A stretch of DNA of 64,000 nucleotides from Agarophyton chilense (Eukaryota > Rhodophyta > Florideophyceae > Gracilariales > Gracilariaceae): positions 434,001-498,000 of the forward strand of contig JARGXX010000028.1 of assembly GCA_030374765.1 (NCBI GenBank), in the 5' to 3' direction. The notes under the pieces were generated by a model. That model was not told where the DNA came from and made no database searches. It was given only the letters and a program-made list of their open reading frames with translations. Each line of letters opens with the position of its first letter. Position 1 is the stretch's first letter. Position numbers and translations under genes: made by a program. This document shows, piece after piece, positions 33,385 to 45,545 of the stretch.

Positions 33385-35446
33385 ATGTCGTCCAAAGACC
33401 GTCCGAGGACGCGGAGTCAAACCGGTGCACCGGAACCATGGCAACCATCCCGTATCCCGGTCTGTTCACGGTCGCATACCCGTGGATCGACTGGCGTGCC
33501 AGGTGGAAGGACCTCGAGACCTCCTGTCTCTGATTCGACACCCCCAGCAAGCGGAGCAGGACCGGCGTCTGCCGCCGCCCAGATGCTCTCCCCTGCTAGG
33601 GATGTCACCCTCCATCCCAGCTTTGCAGCTGTGGAAGAGAAACTCCGCTCTATGCGGGAAGCTCAAGTCATCCTTGCAGAGGAGTTTGATTCCCTTCGCA
33701 AGAAGGTGGATGACACTGCTACGCAGGATTTTTCTGAGGACCTCCGTGTCCTCCGTGCGGATGTGAACTCGATTCTAGAGTCCCTTGGTGGACCCTCGGC
33801 CTTTGTCAAGGACGTCGCGGACAAGTTTTCGCGCGTCCGAAGCCGTCTCGAGACGTTGGAACAAACCCTAATGTCGGGGGATGATCCGGCCGAGCCGGTT
33901 GCAGTATCCCACAAGGGAAATAAGGAAGAGAACCGCCAGGCTCAAAGGAAGCGAAGAAACACGGATCCTGAACCGTCGGATTCCTCATCCTCGGAGTCCG
34001 ACTCTTCCGATTCGTCGGTGGAAGTAGCTCGCCGTGAGCGTTCCACACGCTCTAAGCGGTCAACAGCCACCCATGGTGTGATCCGTGCCCGCACGAAGGG
34101 AAGGAAGCACACAGGTTTTAAGGAGCTGAAACCGACCAATTCGCTCTTTAAGAAGCTCTTATCATACCGGTACTACCGTTTGGAGGACTTCTCTTTGGAT
34201 CGTACACCCCGTGGTACGGGAAGAGTGAAGGACTGCATTAAGCGAATGCAGCTCTCAATTCGCAACCAGTTGTTTACTGGAGAAGACCCAATACTGGTGG
34301 TGGATTTCTTCGCACGCTTTGTCGCGGAAGCTGACATCCTTGGAATGAACGAGGGACAGGCCTACATTGCCTTACCGTACTTCTTACGTGGGCTTGCAGA
34401 AGACCAGTACCACTCTGTCAGAGGTTCATCACGCGCCTCCGAAGGAGGGGTCACATGCTGGCCCGAAGCAGTTCAGTACCTCCTGAGGTCGTATGCTACT
34501 AACTCCGCCATTCAGCAGGCTATGCTCGCCCTGCGGGACACTCGCCAACGTCCAGGCGAGTCGGAAACCGTTTATTCGTCGCGCCTTAACAAGGCCTTCC
34601 TCCGCTGTGGCAATGTTTACCCGGCTGAAGAGCGTTGTACCATGTTTGTCGATGGTTTGGACCCGGCGATCCGGACTCTTGTTGCTCGACGTCGAGAAGA
34701 TAGACCTAAAGCCACGTATTTGGAACTAGTGCAGTTCGCTCGTGCAGAAGGTGAAGCCCTGCACGCACGCACTCCTGGCTCCAGGGTTAGGTCCGCAAAA
34801 GAGTTGATGTTACAACCGGGTACCCCGTCAGCTTCGATGATCGACGAACAGGCCTCTCGAAGGGATTATGATAACGTGCAGCTAGCCCATAGCGACGTTC
34901 ATTCCATCCCGACAACGGAGTTACCCTCAACCTTGGACGAGTCACAATACGTGATTGAGGATGACACGCTACTCTATGCGGATAATGGTCGCGTTCGTGC
35001 GCCACGCGTCCCACATGAGAGTGGTAATGTCCGCTTTTTGCGTCCTGGTTGGAGAGATACCCGCCCCGCGGTTGAAGTTCGCCGAGCCTCGCCACCCAAC
35101 ACCGGCTTCTGGTCTGATTTGTCATCTCTGCTACAAACCAGGCCATACTTCTCCACAATGTGTGTTGCCTCTCCGAGAATGGGCACAAGTCGTAGTCAAT
35201 TACGAGGCCCTATCCCCGGAGGACAAAGCAGCTGTTCCGATTGCATCGTATATCCGTGCTCGAACGGAGGTTCCACGTCACGTGTCGCTTCCCCGAGCTC
35301 GGGTGGCACCTGCACCGGAATCCCGTGTCATCGACGTGGTCGGTCACCCCACCGCTTCTACGGTACCTTCTGGACCTGATGCGCAGGCGTTGCCCGCTCA
35401 ACGCCCTGAGCAGCCGCCTTCGGCGGAGCAGGCCCAGAAAAACTAA
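33385..35446 (+). pseudogene. G2 gag
   Basis: Starts at ATG 33385 (MSSKDRPRTRSQTG). About 660 codons with a basic Pro-rich N-terminus, a probable coiled coil (about residues 72-165), a Ser/Asp-rich acidic stretch (residues 195-215), and a capsid-like helical region with YRYYRLEDF and LFTGEDPILVVDFF that matches G1 gag. A frameshift near 35090 moves the zinc knuckle CHLCYKPGHTSPQC (perfect C-x2-C-x4-H-x4-C) into the next frame, which ends at 35446. Packages the element RNA; nonfunctional here unless the shift is bypassed. Confidence 0.88.
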
Positions 35447-35448
35447 AT

Positions 35449-36006
35449 TTGGGAGTCTTCTCTCTAGGAAGGGTGCCCTCAGAGTCGAGGTCGACGGCGC
35501 CCGAGGCGTCCAAGCCTCGCTCCCCGGTCAAAATCCTTTCAAGGAAAGAGGCCGTCAATGACGTGAACTCGGAACACTTTAGCGTTCTGCGTCGTCCGTG
35601 GAAACGTGTTTCCCATAACCGACTCCCAGATAGAGTTCTGGTGATGGCCAAGAGAAACTACAAGGTCTATGCTGACCTTGGCCTTTCACCCCAGTTTATG
35701 GTGCAATACCTTACCGTCTTAGACACCGGTGCCGGTCCGAACTTTTTCGTGGAGGAAGTGTTACCGCCTGCTTTGCAGTCTAGGATCCGCCGCGACCACG
35801 TCCTGGAGGTCGCTAAAGCGAACAACAAACCGTTGGATTGGGGGGGGTCATAGAACTGGTAGTCTGCGTTGGCGCTCGCATGGTGAAACTCGACTTCGTC
35901 GTATGTCGGAAACTAGCCGCCCCAGTCATCTTGGGTTGGGACTTTTGCGACTGCTTCGTCGAAGCGATCTTCCCCCGCCAACGGCGTGTCGAGATGGAGG
36001 ATTGAT
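35449..36006 (+). pseudogene. G2 protease
   Basis: Aspartic protease with active-site VLDTGAGPNFF (near 35720) in one frame to a stop at 35853. A run of eight G (35840-35847) breaks the frame; the flap and C-terminal part (KLAAPVILGWDFCDCF) continue in another frame to about 36006. Homologous to the G1 protease CVLDTGAGPNVL. Confidence 0.85.
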
Positions 36007-36128
36007 CTTCCACTCCGATCGTTCGTCGTCTGCTTAGGCGTGCCACGAAGAAGCATGTCCCGCTACCGGCAGCACAGGAACCTGGACCGGATAACCGTGA
36101 ATCTAATAAGCTCCGCGTCGCAGCGTCG

Positions 36129-37667
36129 TTGTGCGTCCCGCCTGAGTCCCAAATGATGGTGAAAGTAACCTCTCGTCAATACGGACTCCGGGTCTTGCAA
36201 CCATTTTCATCATTGTCTGACAGGCACAGCCTCGCAATTGCGAATGGAATCGTCCATGTGGAGCCAAACCAACCGTTTCACGTGCTGATCGCCAATCTAG
36301 GCACCGTACCCCAGTATCTGGTGAAGAACCAAGTGATAGGGTCCGTCATGCCGCACCCCATCCCTATGGTGCCGACAAAGCTGACCGCAGCTGACGTTCT
36401 CGGACTCGTACACTCTAAGGAGGGGGACAGCCCGGAACCCGTTTCATCGCCGGTACCTGGGGTTCAACCTGTAACATCAGGAACGCAGCCCGTTTCAACG
36501 AGTGGTGACCGCCCCGATCCAGTCCAATAACTCGAGGACCTGGATCTCAGCCACGTCCCGGAGTCATACCGCCATCGATTCTGAGAACTTTTAAGGGACT
36601 TCACCACTATGTGGGACGGCTCCCTTGGTGAGATTGCCACTACGGAACACCGGATTGATGTGCTACCGGACACCCGACCCATCTCTCAGCACCCATACCG
36701 TACCGGACCCGCCGCACGCGCGGAGGAAAAGGCACAAGTGGATAAAATGCTTCGAGCAGGAGACATCGAACTGGCTCATTCGCCGTGGGCTTCTCCAGTA
36801 GTACTGGCTCCAAAGCAGGATGGTTCCTGGAGGTTTTGCGTCGACTATCGTCGGTTGAATGCCGTCCCCGTCAAGGACGTGTATCCACTCCCAAGAATGG
36901 ACGAGTACATTGACTCGCTAGGCACCGCCACCGTCTTTACCACCCTGAAAGCCAATTTGGGATACTGGAAAGTTCTGGTAAGGAAGTAAGACCAGGATAA
37001 AACCGCTTTCTCGTGTCACTCCGGTCTCTACCGTTTCAAACGGATGCCTTTTGGTCTTACAAACGCCCCCGCTACTTTCCAGTGAGCCATTGACATCCTA
37101 TTGGCCCGCTTCAAATGGCGTACCTGCCTGGTCTACCTGGATGACATAGTCGTCTTCTCAGATAATCTGGACAAACATCTCACTCATGTGAGGGATATCA
37201 TGACCACGCTTCGAGATGCGGGTGTCACTCTTAATTTGAAGAAATGTGACTTCTTCACGGACACCGCAAAGTTTCTCGGCCATGTTATCCGTCTAGGACG
37301 TGTTACAATCGAGGAGACTCGTGTTAAGTCACTCAAAGAGGCTAAAGAACTGCGGACGCAAACCGAGCTTCGCTCCTTTCTGGGACTCGCGAACGTTTAC
37401 CGACGATTTTTCTCGCACTTTGCGGACAAAGCTGCACCGTTAAACGAGCTTTTACGGAAAGGCCAACCACCAAAACTGGACCCCTTAACCCCCGTTCAAA
37501 CGGAATCTTTCAACTCTCTTAAGGATTCTGTCGTCTCCGCCCCGATCCTCTCGTTGCCCAAGCCTGGAAGGCCCTTCACTGTAGATACGGACGCCAGCGA
37601 CTACCAAGTAGGTTATGCACTGTTTCAAACTGCACCTAACGGGGAAAGACGCCCCGTAGGGTACTGA
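36129..37667 (+). pseudogene. G2 reverse transcriptase and start of RNase H
   Basis: A linker (MVKVTSRQYGLRVLQP), then RT with [33 protein letters not shown] and active site LVYLDDIVVFS, then RNase H with FTVDTDASDYQVGYALFQ. The frame is interrupted by stops at 36528, 36582, 36987, 37083 and 37665, mostly single-base changes at otherwise conserved codons. Position and motif order are those of a Ty3/gypsy pol. Confidence 0.9.
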
Positions 37668-37730
37668 TCCCGATCGCTCAACGTCCACGAGAAGAATTAC
37701 TCCGTCTCGGAGAAGGAATGCCTTGCAGTA

Positions 37731-40454
37731 GTGCGGTCATTACAAACGTTGCGCCCCTATCTCATGGGTAATCATTTCACCATTTTTACGGACCACACAT
37801 CACTTCGATGGCTACTGTGCATCTCGGAGCCTTCAGGCCGCTTGATGCGTTGGCGTCTCCGTCTAGCGGAATTAGACTTTGACGTGCAGTACCGAAAAGG
37901 ATCGTGCAACACCCAAGCCGATGCTCTCTCCCGCCTGGTCACTACTGGTGAAGCAATACCCGTCAAAGACGATGAAATACCCTGCTTTGCAGTGAATGGC
38001 GACGACGCTACCATCGAGGACGAGGAACGAGACACGGACTCTTCAGATTACGGTTCCGAATTGGACGACTTTCTTCTCTCGGAAGATTCCGAGAAACCCT
38101 TACCAGGGAACTTCGTGCCTATTACTCCAGAGGAGATGATACGGGAGCAATTCGCTGACCCGTTCTGCGCGAAGGTCCGCGCTCAACTCAATGGAAGAGG
38201 TACTCTCCCCTTTCAGGTGAATGACGCCGGATACCTTGTACGGACCGTCGGATCGCACCCACAAATCGTGGTACCACATAACCTCCAGTCGAGAGTATTG
38301 CGGATGTCGCACTACTCCAAACTTAGTGTCCACGTCGGGGGACGGAAACTTTACATCACCCTACGCCGTAACTTCTACTGGCCGGCCATGGCAGTGGACT
38401 GCTACGCAACGGTGCGGTTTTGTACCGATTGCGCTCGGAACCGTGTCAAACTCCGCCGTCATGCGACGAAGTTGAAGCTATTTCCAGCTCGCGCTCCATT
38501 GGAGTTTGTGGCCATTGATATACTCGGTCCCTTCCTTACCACTATGTGGAATTACAAATTCTTACTCGTAATTACAGATCGTCTCTCAAAGCTGGTCCGG
38601 ACCGTACTGTTACGGAAGATCTCTGCTGTGAGCGTGGCTCAATCCATCGTCCTACACTGGGTCTTCGTCTACGGTACACCGGTCAACCTCCTCTCCGATA
38701 ACGGGAGACAGTTCGCCTCTCGTTTCATCGAGGATGTATGTCGCATCTTGGACATTAAGAACCTGTTAACGACCACTTACCACCCCCAAACTAATGGGCA
38801 GGCCGAACGGTTCAACAGGACATTACTTGCGACACTCCGTTCATACGTTGCAGACCACCCCAAAGATTGGGACTTTTTCACTGATCCGCTCACCTTTGCA
38901 TACAATACGCAGGTGCACAAAACCACTGGATTAACGCCCTTCGAGCTGGTACTGTCCCGTACCCCACCGCCAGTGGCACTGGAACCACAGCCCACGCTGG
39001 ATACCTTTTCGTCACCGACTGCTTACCGCGAAGCGTGGAAAACTTGGCTCACAAAGCTCGTTCCCGCCGCACGGCGTTCAATGGGCCGAGCTCAGGCCGC
39101 TTACAAGCGTGAATTTGATACCAAAGCCCCTAGCTCGCCGCCACGTCTCGCCCCCGACGGTTATGTATTCATCCGCAAGGAGTATTGGAACCCAGAGAAG
39201 GAGAAACGCCACATGCTGTCACCCGTTGCCGACGGGCGCTTTCGGGTTATTTTGGTGGCTCCCGACACTGTCGTTGTTGACCTCGCTGGTAATCAGGAAT
39301 GCATCTCCCGCGATCGCGTAGTATCGGCTCCTCTGCCGTTAACATCCCAACCTACTGGTGTGACTGCTCCCGTTGAAACGGATTCATCGACCCCCTTACC
39401 CCAGGTCCACCCACGTCTCTACGTGTTACCACACCCATCTCAGGGTTTGTCTGACCTTCCGCTACCCGCGGCGCCCAACCCGCAAGGAATCGTGTCGCGC
39501 ATTCGTCGCTTTTCCCCATTCCACCCGACGGACACCAACTCCGGTGCATCGTCTAAGGAGGGGGAGGCGCCCGACAGCCGTCGTAATCCGGTCGATACCG
39601 TCGCTGGAAACGCCGCACCGTCGCGTGTCATTCTTCGCCCATCAAGTGTGCCTGATACCGACGTCCTGCACGACTCGACGCAGTCGCTATCCAGGCCTCG
39701 GAACGCAGCTGCAGATAACGCCACCAACACCCGCCGAGGTGTCACCACACGTGCAACACGGAGTGCAAATGCGCTCGACGCACCGCAGCCTGATACAGTA
39801 CGAGTGGACGACGCACCGCCAAGTACTCCGCTCAGGGAGGTGGATACATCCGCGGCGCCGACGCCCAACAGCCAGCCATTGGAACCCTCACGGGACTACA
39901 CGGAACCTCGCCGTGGGACAGAGAGGTGCGACAATGCGACACCGCCCCAGCGAGTCTCACCGCCGAAGCGAGCTTCATCACGCCGATTAGCGGAACGACC
40001 ACCCGGGTTACCCGCTGGTATGGGCCCTCCAACGGGAATGGGAAACGCCGAAGCAAACCAGGCACTTGGAGATGATGAACCGCCGAAGTTGGGTCGACAT
40101 TCCACTGAGCCGAGGACTGCCTTGCGCGCTACACGGTCCGACCGGAGCGAAGCCGCCCAACGCGTGATCACTTCGGTACCCCCGGGCTCAGGACGGGTAC
40201 CACCCAGAAATAGCGACACCGTCATACGGGATGGCCGGGAAGTGTACCGACAAGAGTTCGTGGTCGGACGCATTCTGGAGCTTTTCTACCACCCAAAGGT
40301 GTATCTCCAATACTTGGTCCGTTGGTACGGGTACGGCCCCGAATGGGATTCAGACGAACCAATAGAGCACTTACCTCGGTCAAAGGTGTTACAGTATCAT
40401 CGTCGTACTGTCACGGCTTTGCCGGCTACCATAGACCGAGCCCAAGTGGGATAA
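37731..40454 (+). pseudogene. G2 RNase H end, integrase and chromodomain
   Basis: A 907-codon open stretch, the longest in the window. It starts inside RNase H (IFTDHTSLRWLL, NTQADALSRL), then the integrase zinc domain (His in MSHYSKLSVHVGG, CTDC), core triad (Asp in FVAIDILGPF, Asp in NLLSDNGRQF, Glu in TNGQAERFNRTL), an integrase C-terminal domain (YKREFDTKAP onward), a long Pro/Thr-rich disordered linker, and a C-terminal chromodomain (EFVVGRILELF ... LQYLVRWYGYGPEWDSDEP). Chromodomains steer integration to marked chromatin in this clade (chromoviruses). Its frame joins the RT frame through stop 37665-37667. Confidence 0.92.
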
Positions 40455-40666
40455 GAAGACAGCCGATGGAGATAAAGGAACAGAAGATCTGGATAAAGAC
40501 CCTTGGAAGAAGGAGAAGATGCACAGAAGACCTGGAGAAGGATACTCAGAAGAAGTGGAAGAGAAGAAAGAAAACAAATACGTCATAGACGGAAGCAGTT
40601 TACTATTTTCGAAGTTGCTGCATACACTACCGCACAGCGGGATTTACTAACCAATATCACAAGGGA

Positions 40667-42222
40667 TTAGTTAGAAGAACCCGAATTGCCGTGCGCGCCA
40701 ACCGAATCGCTAGCGGAGTTACTCCCGCCGGTCAGGCGTGCCACGAGGGCGTCTCTCATCGTACCGATGGCGCCGCTCGCCGCTTGCACGTTCAGTCCAA
40801 CACACCGAAGGAACTGGGAGATGACGACCGCCTCTGGGCGTATGAGAACCTCGATAACTTCCAGTTCGTCCGGCAACGCCGCCGCCACTGGATCGACGAC
40901 CACACCTGCGTGAGTCGCTCCCTGCGCCGGCTGCGCCTTAGTATCGGCACCATCGGGGTCTCCCACGTCTTCCATGACCTCGTCGCCACTGTATTAGCCC
41001 TCCTCCTCCAGGAGATCATCACCGCCATAGGCGTAGTACAAGTCATCCGAGTTGACAAACTCCACGGGGTGCCCATATGGTATGCCTCCCGGAGCCATCC
41101 GGAGTGCCGACGCCTCCGCCTCGGAGATCTCTTGCTGCTCTCATGGGTTAAGAAGATTAAATCTCCCGCCAATGGCGTGCGACGCCTCGGAGACCTATCA
41201 GCCCCACCGGCTTCTTGAACACGGCCGCTCTGCCGGACAGGCACGACAGCCCAGTCGACACGCCCAATGATGTCGATAAGCTCCCCAGCTTCATCAGCGT
41301 TATTGACACCTCCAAGAGGGAGTTGAAGGTCCAGCTGCCGGATGTAACCACGCAAGCGCGGAGGAAGATACCACAGTCGATACTGGTCGTAGGCTTCCCA
41401 CAAGATGTACGCCGCGGCGCGGACTGCCCATTCGGTTAGGACCACGGACCATAAGCCGGAGGGCGGATCCTCGATGAGGTACGAGCCCAGATAGGAAATG
41501 ACCAGAGGCAACTCCACGTAACATCCCCGGCACACCTCGACGGAGGACCACCACCCAGGCAGGGGAACGTATCGCCCGAACTGATAGAAGGGACTAATCC
41601 GGTTTACCTCCGTGTTCTGATAAGGGACAAGGAACCCAAAGCGGGATCTGCCCCGACGCTCCTCGCGGATGAAGTTCTGTAACCAACGATATCGCGACTC
41701 ACGACGAAGGTGACGAAACTCGGCACGAATGATCGGACGGACCCAGCAGATTGCTTCTTGACGCGCTCGCGGTTTACCGCGCCAAGCGTAAGTTTCCAAC
41801 GCCGCAAGGCGGTCACAATAGCCGATCTCACCCTGCGTCCGGTACATCTGTAGGTCGAAGCCGAACTCGTCGGGGATGGGGTATTGAAAGTTTGCCCGGT
41901 TGATCCGTGAGTAGCCGATGCGGACGAAGGTAAAATGCGCCTCTTCCGCCGACTCGCGCCTTCGCCGCAGAATCGCGTGAATGGGAACCGCCACACGGCA
42001 TCGCCAATCCCACGAGGTGGTGATCAAAGCCGGCAGCTCGCCCGGGAGACGCGCATTGCCATCAGCATACGTCGCCACGAGTTCTTCGTCGAAGACCGCT
42101 GTCGGATGGAACCACGGAGCTCTTCGGAGAGTCGCCGCATGTTGACGCGGGTTTAACCCGAGGAATTTGTCGTAAGTGGTCCAGGTGTCCTCCGTAGGAG
42201 TGATGTAGCTTGAAGCTTCCAC
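40667..42222 (-). pseudogene. aORF of G2: antisense accessory gene, one frameshift and one stop
   Basis: Starts at 42222 (MEASSYITPTEDTW) and reads about 350 codons of Trp/Tyr/Arg-rich protein. Near 41170 the coding frame shifts: the continuation (EQQEISEAEASALRM ... GDDLLEEE) is acidic, passes a TAA near 41000 and ends at 40667. The 476-codon open frame on 40792-42222 therefore has a spurious Arg-rich tail. The core YVPLPGWWSSVEV, then LPLVISYLGSYL, LWSVVLTEWAVRAAAYILWEA aligns with the G1 aORF (YVLRPEWWESYEV, VLAYFGSQI, LSEWTVTVAILALEA). It lies tail-to-tail with pol, 212 bp apart, exactly as in G1. No known domain recognised. Confidence 0.75.
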
Positions 42223-42568
42223 GGGACCCCGGGATCGGCTCGGCGCGGTTGACGAGGCACTCCCCCGTGGAAGGGGAGCCGAATGGAAACCGGAGAAGTA
42301 ACCCCGGCGGGATTTTTACCACCGTACACCGGGAGTACTGGTCGCCGAGGTATCGGGATGCAATCGCCAGAGGTTGGTGTACGATGCAGAAGCGCGCTCG
42401 GAGTTCGAGGAGTGGTTACCGAGTTGGCGCGTTTGTCGTTCGGTTGTGCAGCTCTGCCTTCGACAGTCGAGTGGTCGCTGGACGCGTTACGTGGCTCGCT
42501 CTTATGCCGGTTGGACCGTTGCCTCCCCGCCATGTCAACGGCGTGTTCGTCACCTAAGGAGGGGGATA

Positions 42569-43386
42569 TGAAGTACAATGCCCTTGAAGGGGGTTTCTTC
42601 CCAGGACTTAGAGATTTCGCTCGCTTGAGGACTAGCTTGGTCTATGACAAGCTATACCGCTATTGCGTGCCAACGGCCAGTTAGGACCGGAAGTGAACAC
42701 TGGTAGAACACGTGGACTGCACGGTTGCCGACGGCCGGTTAGGACCGGAGGTGCACACTGGTGGAACACGTGGACTACACGGTTGCCGACGCTCGAGTGC
42801 GAGGCGTGCCACACGTGGCCCGGATTCTACCTAATGGTTAGTATTATTTAGTAGTTTTGAGTATTTATTTAGCTACGCTCTCGCAATTTTGTGTTTAGTT
42901 TTCGGGCGCGCGCCCACTGTCAGGAGCCACGCGCCACACTACTTAGGAGGTTGAGCACTGCTCCCCAGTAAACACCCTCTTGGAAGATCCCAAAGAGGGA
43001 TTCTTGGCTCTGAACTCTTCGCCTTCGGCACGTCTTCACTGCATACTGCGTGAGCGCCCGTCGCACGTTAGCTCATCCACCCCTCTGTTGACCAGAGTGC
43101 TACCGCCTCCGTGGGTTCATATTTAATCGCCGACACTTGTCAATCGCCGTGGTACCGCTCCGCCTAGGGTTGGTCACCCCCCCGGACTGTGCCGTCCTCA
43201 CCTAAACACTCTAGGTATATCCCGCCGGATTAGCCTCGGTCATACAACCGACTTCGTCGTGCCTTTCCAGAGGGGCTCTGCTTTTGTGCTCCGCTGGGAC
43301 GCGTCTCCTCCGCCTGAGGCGTGTCTCTAAAGAGCGGAAGATCTCGAACATCTTCGTCGTGTCTTCGCTCCAAGCGTTGCCCTACA
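42569..43386 (+). repeat. G2 3' LTR with preceding polypurine tract
   Basis: 818 bp starting TGAAGTACAATGCCC just after the purine run AAGGAGGGGGA (42556-42566) and ending CCTACA. Against the 5' LTR it has a 58 bp tandem duplication (about 42670-42785) and a 136 bp deletion near 43141. Followed by GGTCG, the right copy of the target site. Confidence 0.88.
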
Positions 43387-43591
43387 GGTCGTCCTGATTC
43401 CATTGCTCCTAAACCGACAGGTCCTTCTTAAAGTAAATTGTTCTCCCTTCTTGTCTCCCCTACTGTTTTATTTGGTTGTTCTTTCGTGCCCTCCCTTTTA
43501 GGTAATCTGAAACGCATATTCGTCCAACTTCTGCGGAAAACAACGTCTTTTTTCCCCCTTCCTTAGGCCCGAGTACCACAATGGTCTAAGG

Positions 43592-45438
43592 TTAGCTGTC
43601 TGCAGGTATCGGCTCCTTGCAACGGCGCCAATATCTGATACGGAAGTGTGGGGTTGTTGCGGCTGGGGGTTCGAGGGTGTCCCCTTCTGGGCCCCAGCCG
43701 TACCACCTGACGGTGTACTTCAGACCTTTATAGGTTCGCGTGTGGTTCACACGACGGTCCACGGAAAATTCCTCTGAGGTCTCGTCCTGATCTTTCGGGG
43801 GAACGCCACCTCGAGGGTTCATTTGTTCCGAGTTGGGAGCTTCGTGTGTGGGAGCCGGGTGGGGAGCTTCCGCTGTTACCGTGTGAGGTTCCATTTCCGT
43901 CCCTGTTAGAGGGATGAAATCCGGATCATCCCGTTGTAATTCATCATTCCCCTCAATTGGGGTGGGGTCCTCCGAGAGTCTAGTGCGCAGAGCTACCGCT
44001 CTGGGCTCTCGGGCTGAGGTGCCTGCCTCCATGCGATGTTGAACCGTTTCAGGTGCTACCGTAATACGGTCAATTGATATCGTATTCGGTATTCCATCTT
44101 GGTCAACCGTAACGGTGTGGTCTGATGCGTTCAATACATTATAAGGTCCCACTGATTCGGGTAGAAGCTTCGAATTGATATCTTTATCAATAGCTTTATC
44201 GTCCGCTTCATCACCCGGTCGTGGTCTTTTACTTGAAGGTGGGTTGTCTATGTAGATATATTGTCCCGACGATACAGAGACCACTTGGGTTACCCTACGG
44301 TCGTAGTCGGCTTTGTACCGCTTCTGGGCTGCGGTGAGGCGGCTCTCTGCATGTTTGAGAGCCCTCCCCAATCTCAAAAGGGTATTTCGCTTGACTTGGG
44401 CAGGGGTCATTGTGCCAACTGCAGTGCTGGTGGTATGATCTCCCTGCACTACAACACCTGGAGATTGTCGCGAAGGAACCGAATCAAAGGAATGGTCTGC
44501 GTTGACCGGTGTACCTGAAGGTTATAGGAGTAGGTGAACGGTTGCACCAGCTCATCCCACCCCGTTTGGTGCTCTTGCGAATATTGTCGTAGCCTTGTTA
44601 CCAATGTGTGGTTAAACCGCTCGACCTGTCCGTTTGTCTGCGGGTGGTAGGTAGTCGTAAAATAGTGCTTGATACCCAGGAGGTTACAGACTGCTTCGAA
44701 GAACTTCGATGCCAGGTTGGAACCATTATCGGTAAGTAGGTACAGTGGTGCACCATGCAGGTAGACCTAATTGTTGAGGAACGCGATCGCCAGCGTTGTT
44801 GACTTCGTCTCCTTTAAAGGTATCGCTCTCGTATGCTTCGAGAACCTGTCGGTGATCACTAGAATGTGCTGATACCCATTCTCGGTCTTGAGAAGTGTTC
44901 ATAGAAGGTCTATCGCAACAAACTCCAGCGGACCCGCTGCTGGAAACAGCTTGAGGTACTTTCGATGCTTTCGAATACCACCGCGGATACGAACACAGGA
45001 TTCGCATTGACCTACAAAGGTATAGACATCATGGGCCATATGAGGCCAATAGAACTGTTGCCTCAAGGTGTAATACATCCTAGAGGCACCGGGGTGTCCC
45101 AATAGTCGCGGGTAGTGCGCGAGATTCAAGACTCTCGGGCGAAGCGCCTTCGGAACCACCTTTTGAAGGATACCATTCAAGGTTGACCTTCTCACGATGT
45201 ACCCATTGTGGTTCACATCGAATGGTGATCCTTTGAAACCATTTTGGTCAGCCAGTGCTCTGCAGTACGCATCCTGGGCCTGTTCTCGTAGAAACTTCTC
45301 TCGGGTTACGGGCATGACGTTCGTTTCCTCTAGGTTCAATATCTGCGTTACCATGTCGGTGTTCCGCAAGGCACCCTCTTCAGGTAAGTCCCAACATCTC
45401 TCTAGGTGGTCGCCGGTATCATTTTGGTTTGATGACAC
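43592..45438 (-). pseudogene. G1 copy 2 integrase and chromodomain
   Basis: Read on - from 45438: integrase zinc domain (LAHYPRLLGHP, CESC), Asp1 in FVAIDLL (then a stop), Asp2 in LLTDNGSNLAS, Glu in TNGQVERFNHTL, the C-terminal domain (QVKRNTLLRLGRALK), a variable linker and a chromodomain (EEFSVDRRVNHTRTYKG, YTVRWYGWGPEGD) ending at 43592. Two frame changes and several stops. The segment 45282-45545 is the one lost from copy 1 at the vWA island. Confidence 0.9.
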
Positions 45439-45545
45439 CAGAAAGCAGGGATATCATCGTCCACAGGTTCTCTCTCTAGCCCTGAGGTGTTTAAGCGTGA
45501 CATAGCATCAGCTATGTTGTGCTTGATACCTGGACGGTACTGTAC

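Larger units (their letters stand above)
32331..43386 (+). mobile_element. G2: complete chromovirus nested in the aORF of G1 copy 2
   Basis: 11,056 bp with 5' LTR (32331-33219), PBS (33223-33236), gag, protease, RT/RNase H, integrase plus chromodomain, an antisense aORF on -, a polypurine tract (42556-42566) and 3' LTR (42569-43386). The flanking 5-mers are GGTCC (32326-32330) and GGTCG (43387-43391), a one-mismatch target-site duplication. Joining the flanks matches the uninterrupted aORF of G1 copy 1 near 14965-14975, which proves the nesting. Several in-frame stops and homopolymer frameshifts make it inactive. Confidence 0.92.

Noticed and set aside
40792-41150. Arg-rich C-terminus of the 476-codon G2 antisense ORF, which looks like a nucleic-acid-binding tail
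   Set aside because: It is an out-of-frame reading: the acidic frame beside it (GDDLLEEE, MEDVGDPDGADTK) has the composition of a real protein, so the Arg-rich tail is a frameshift product.
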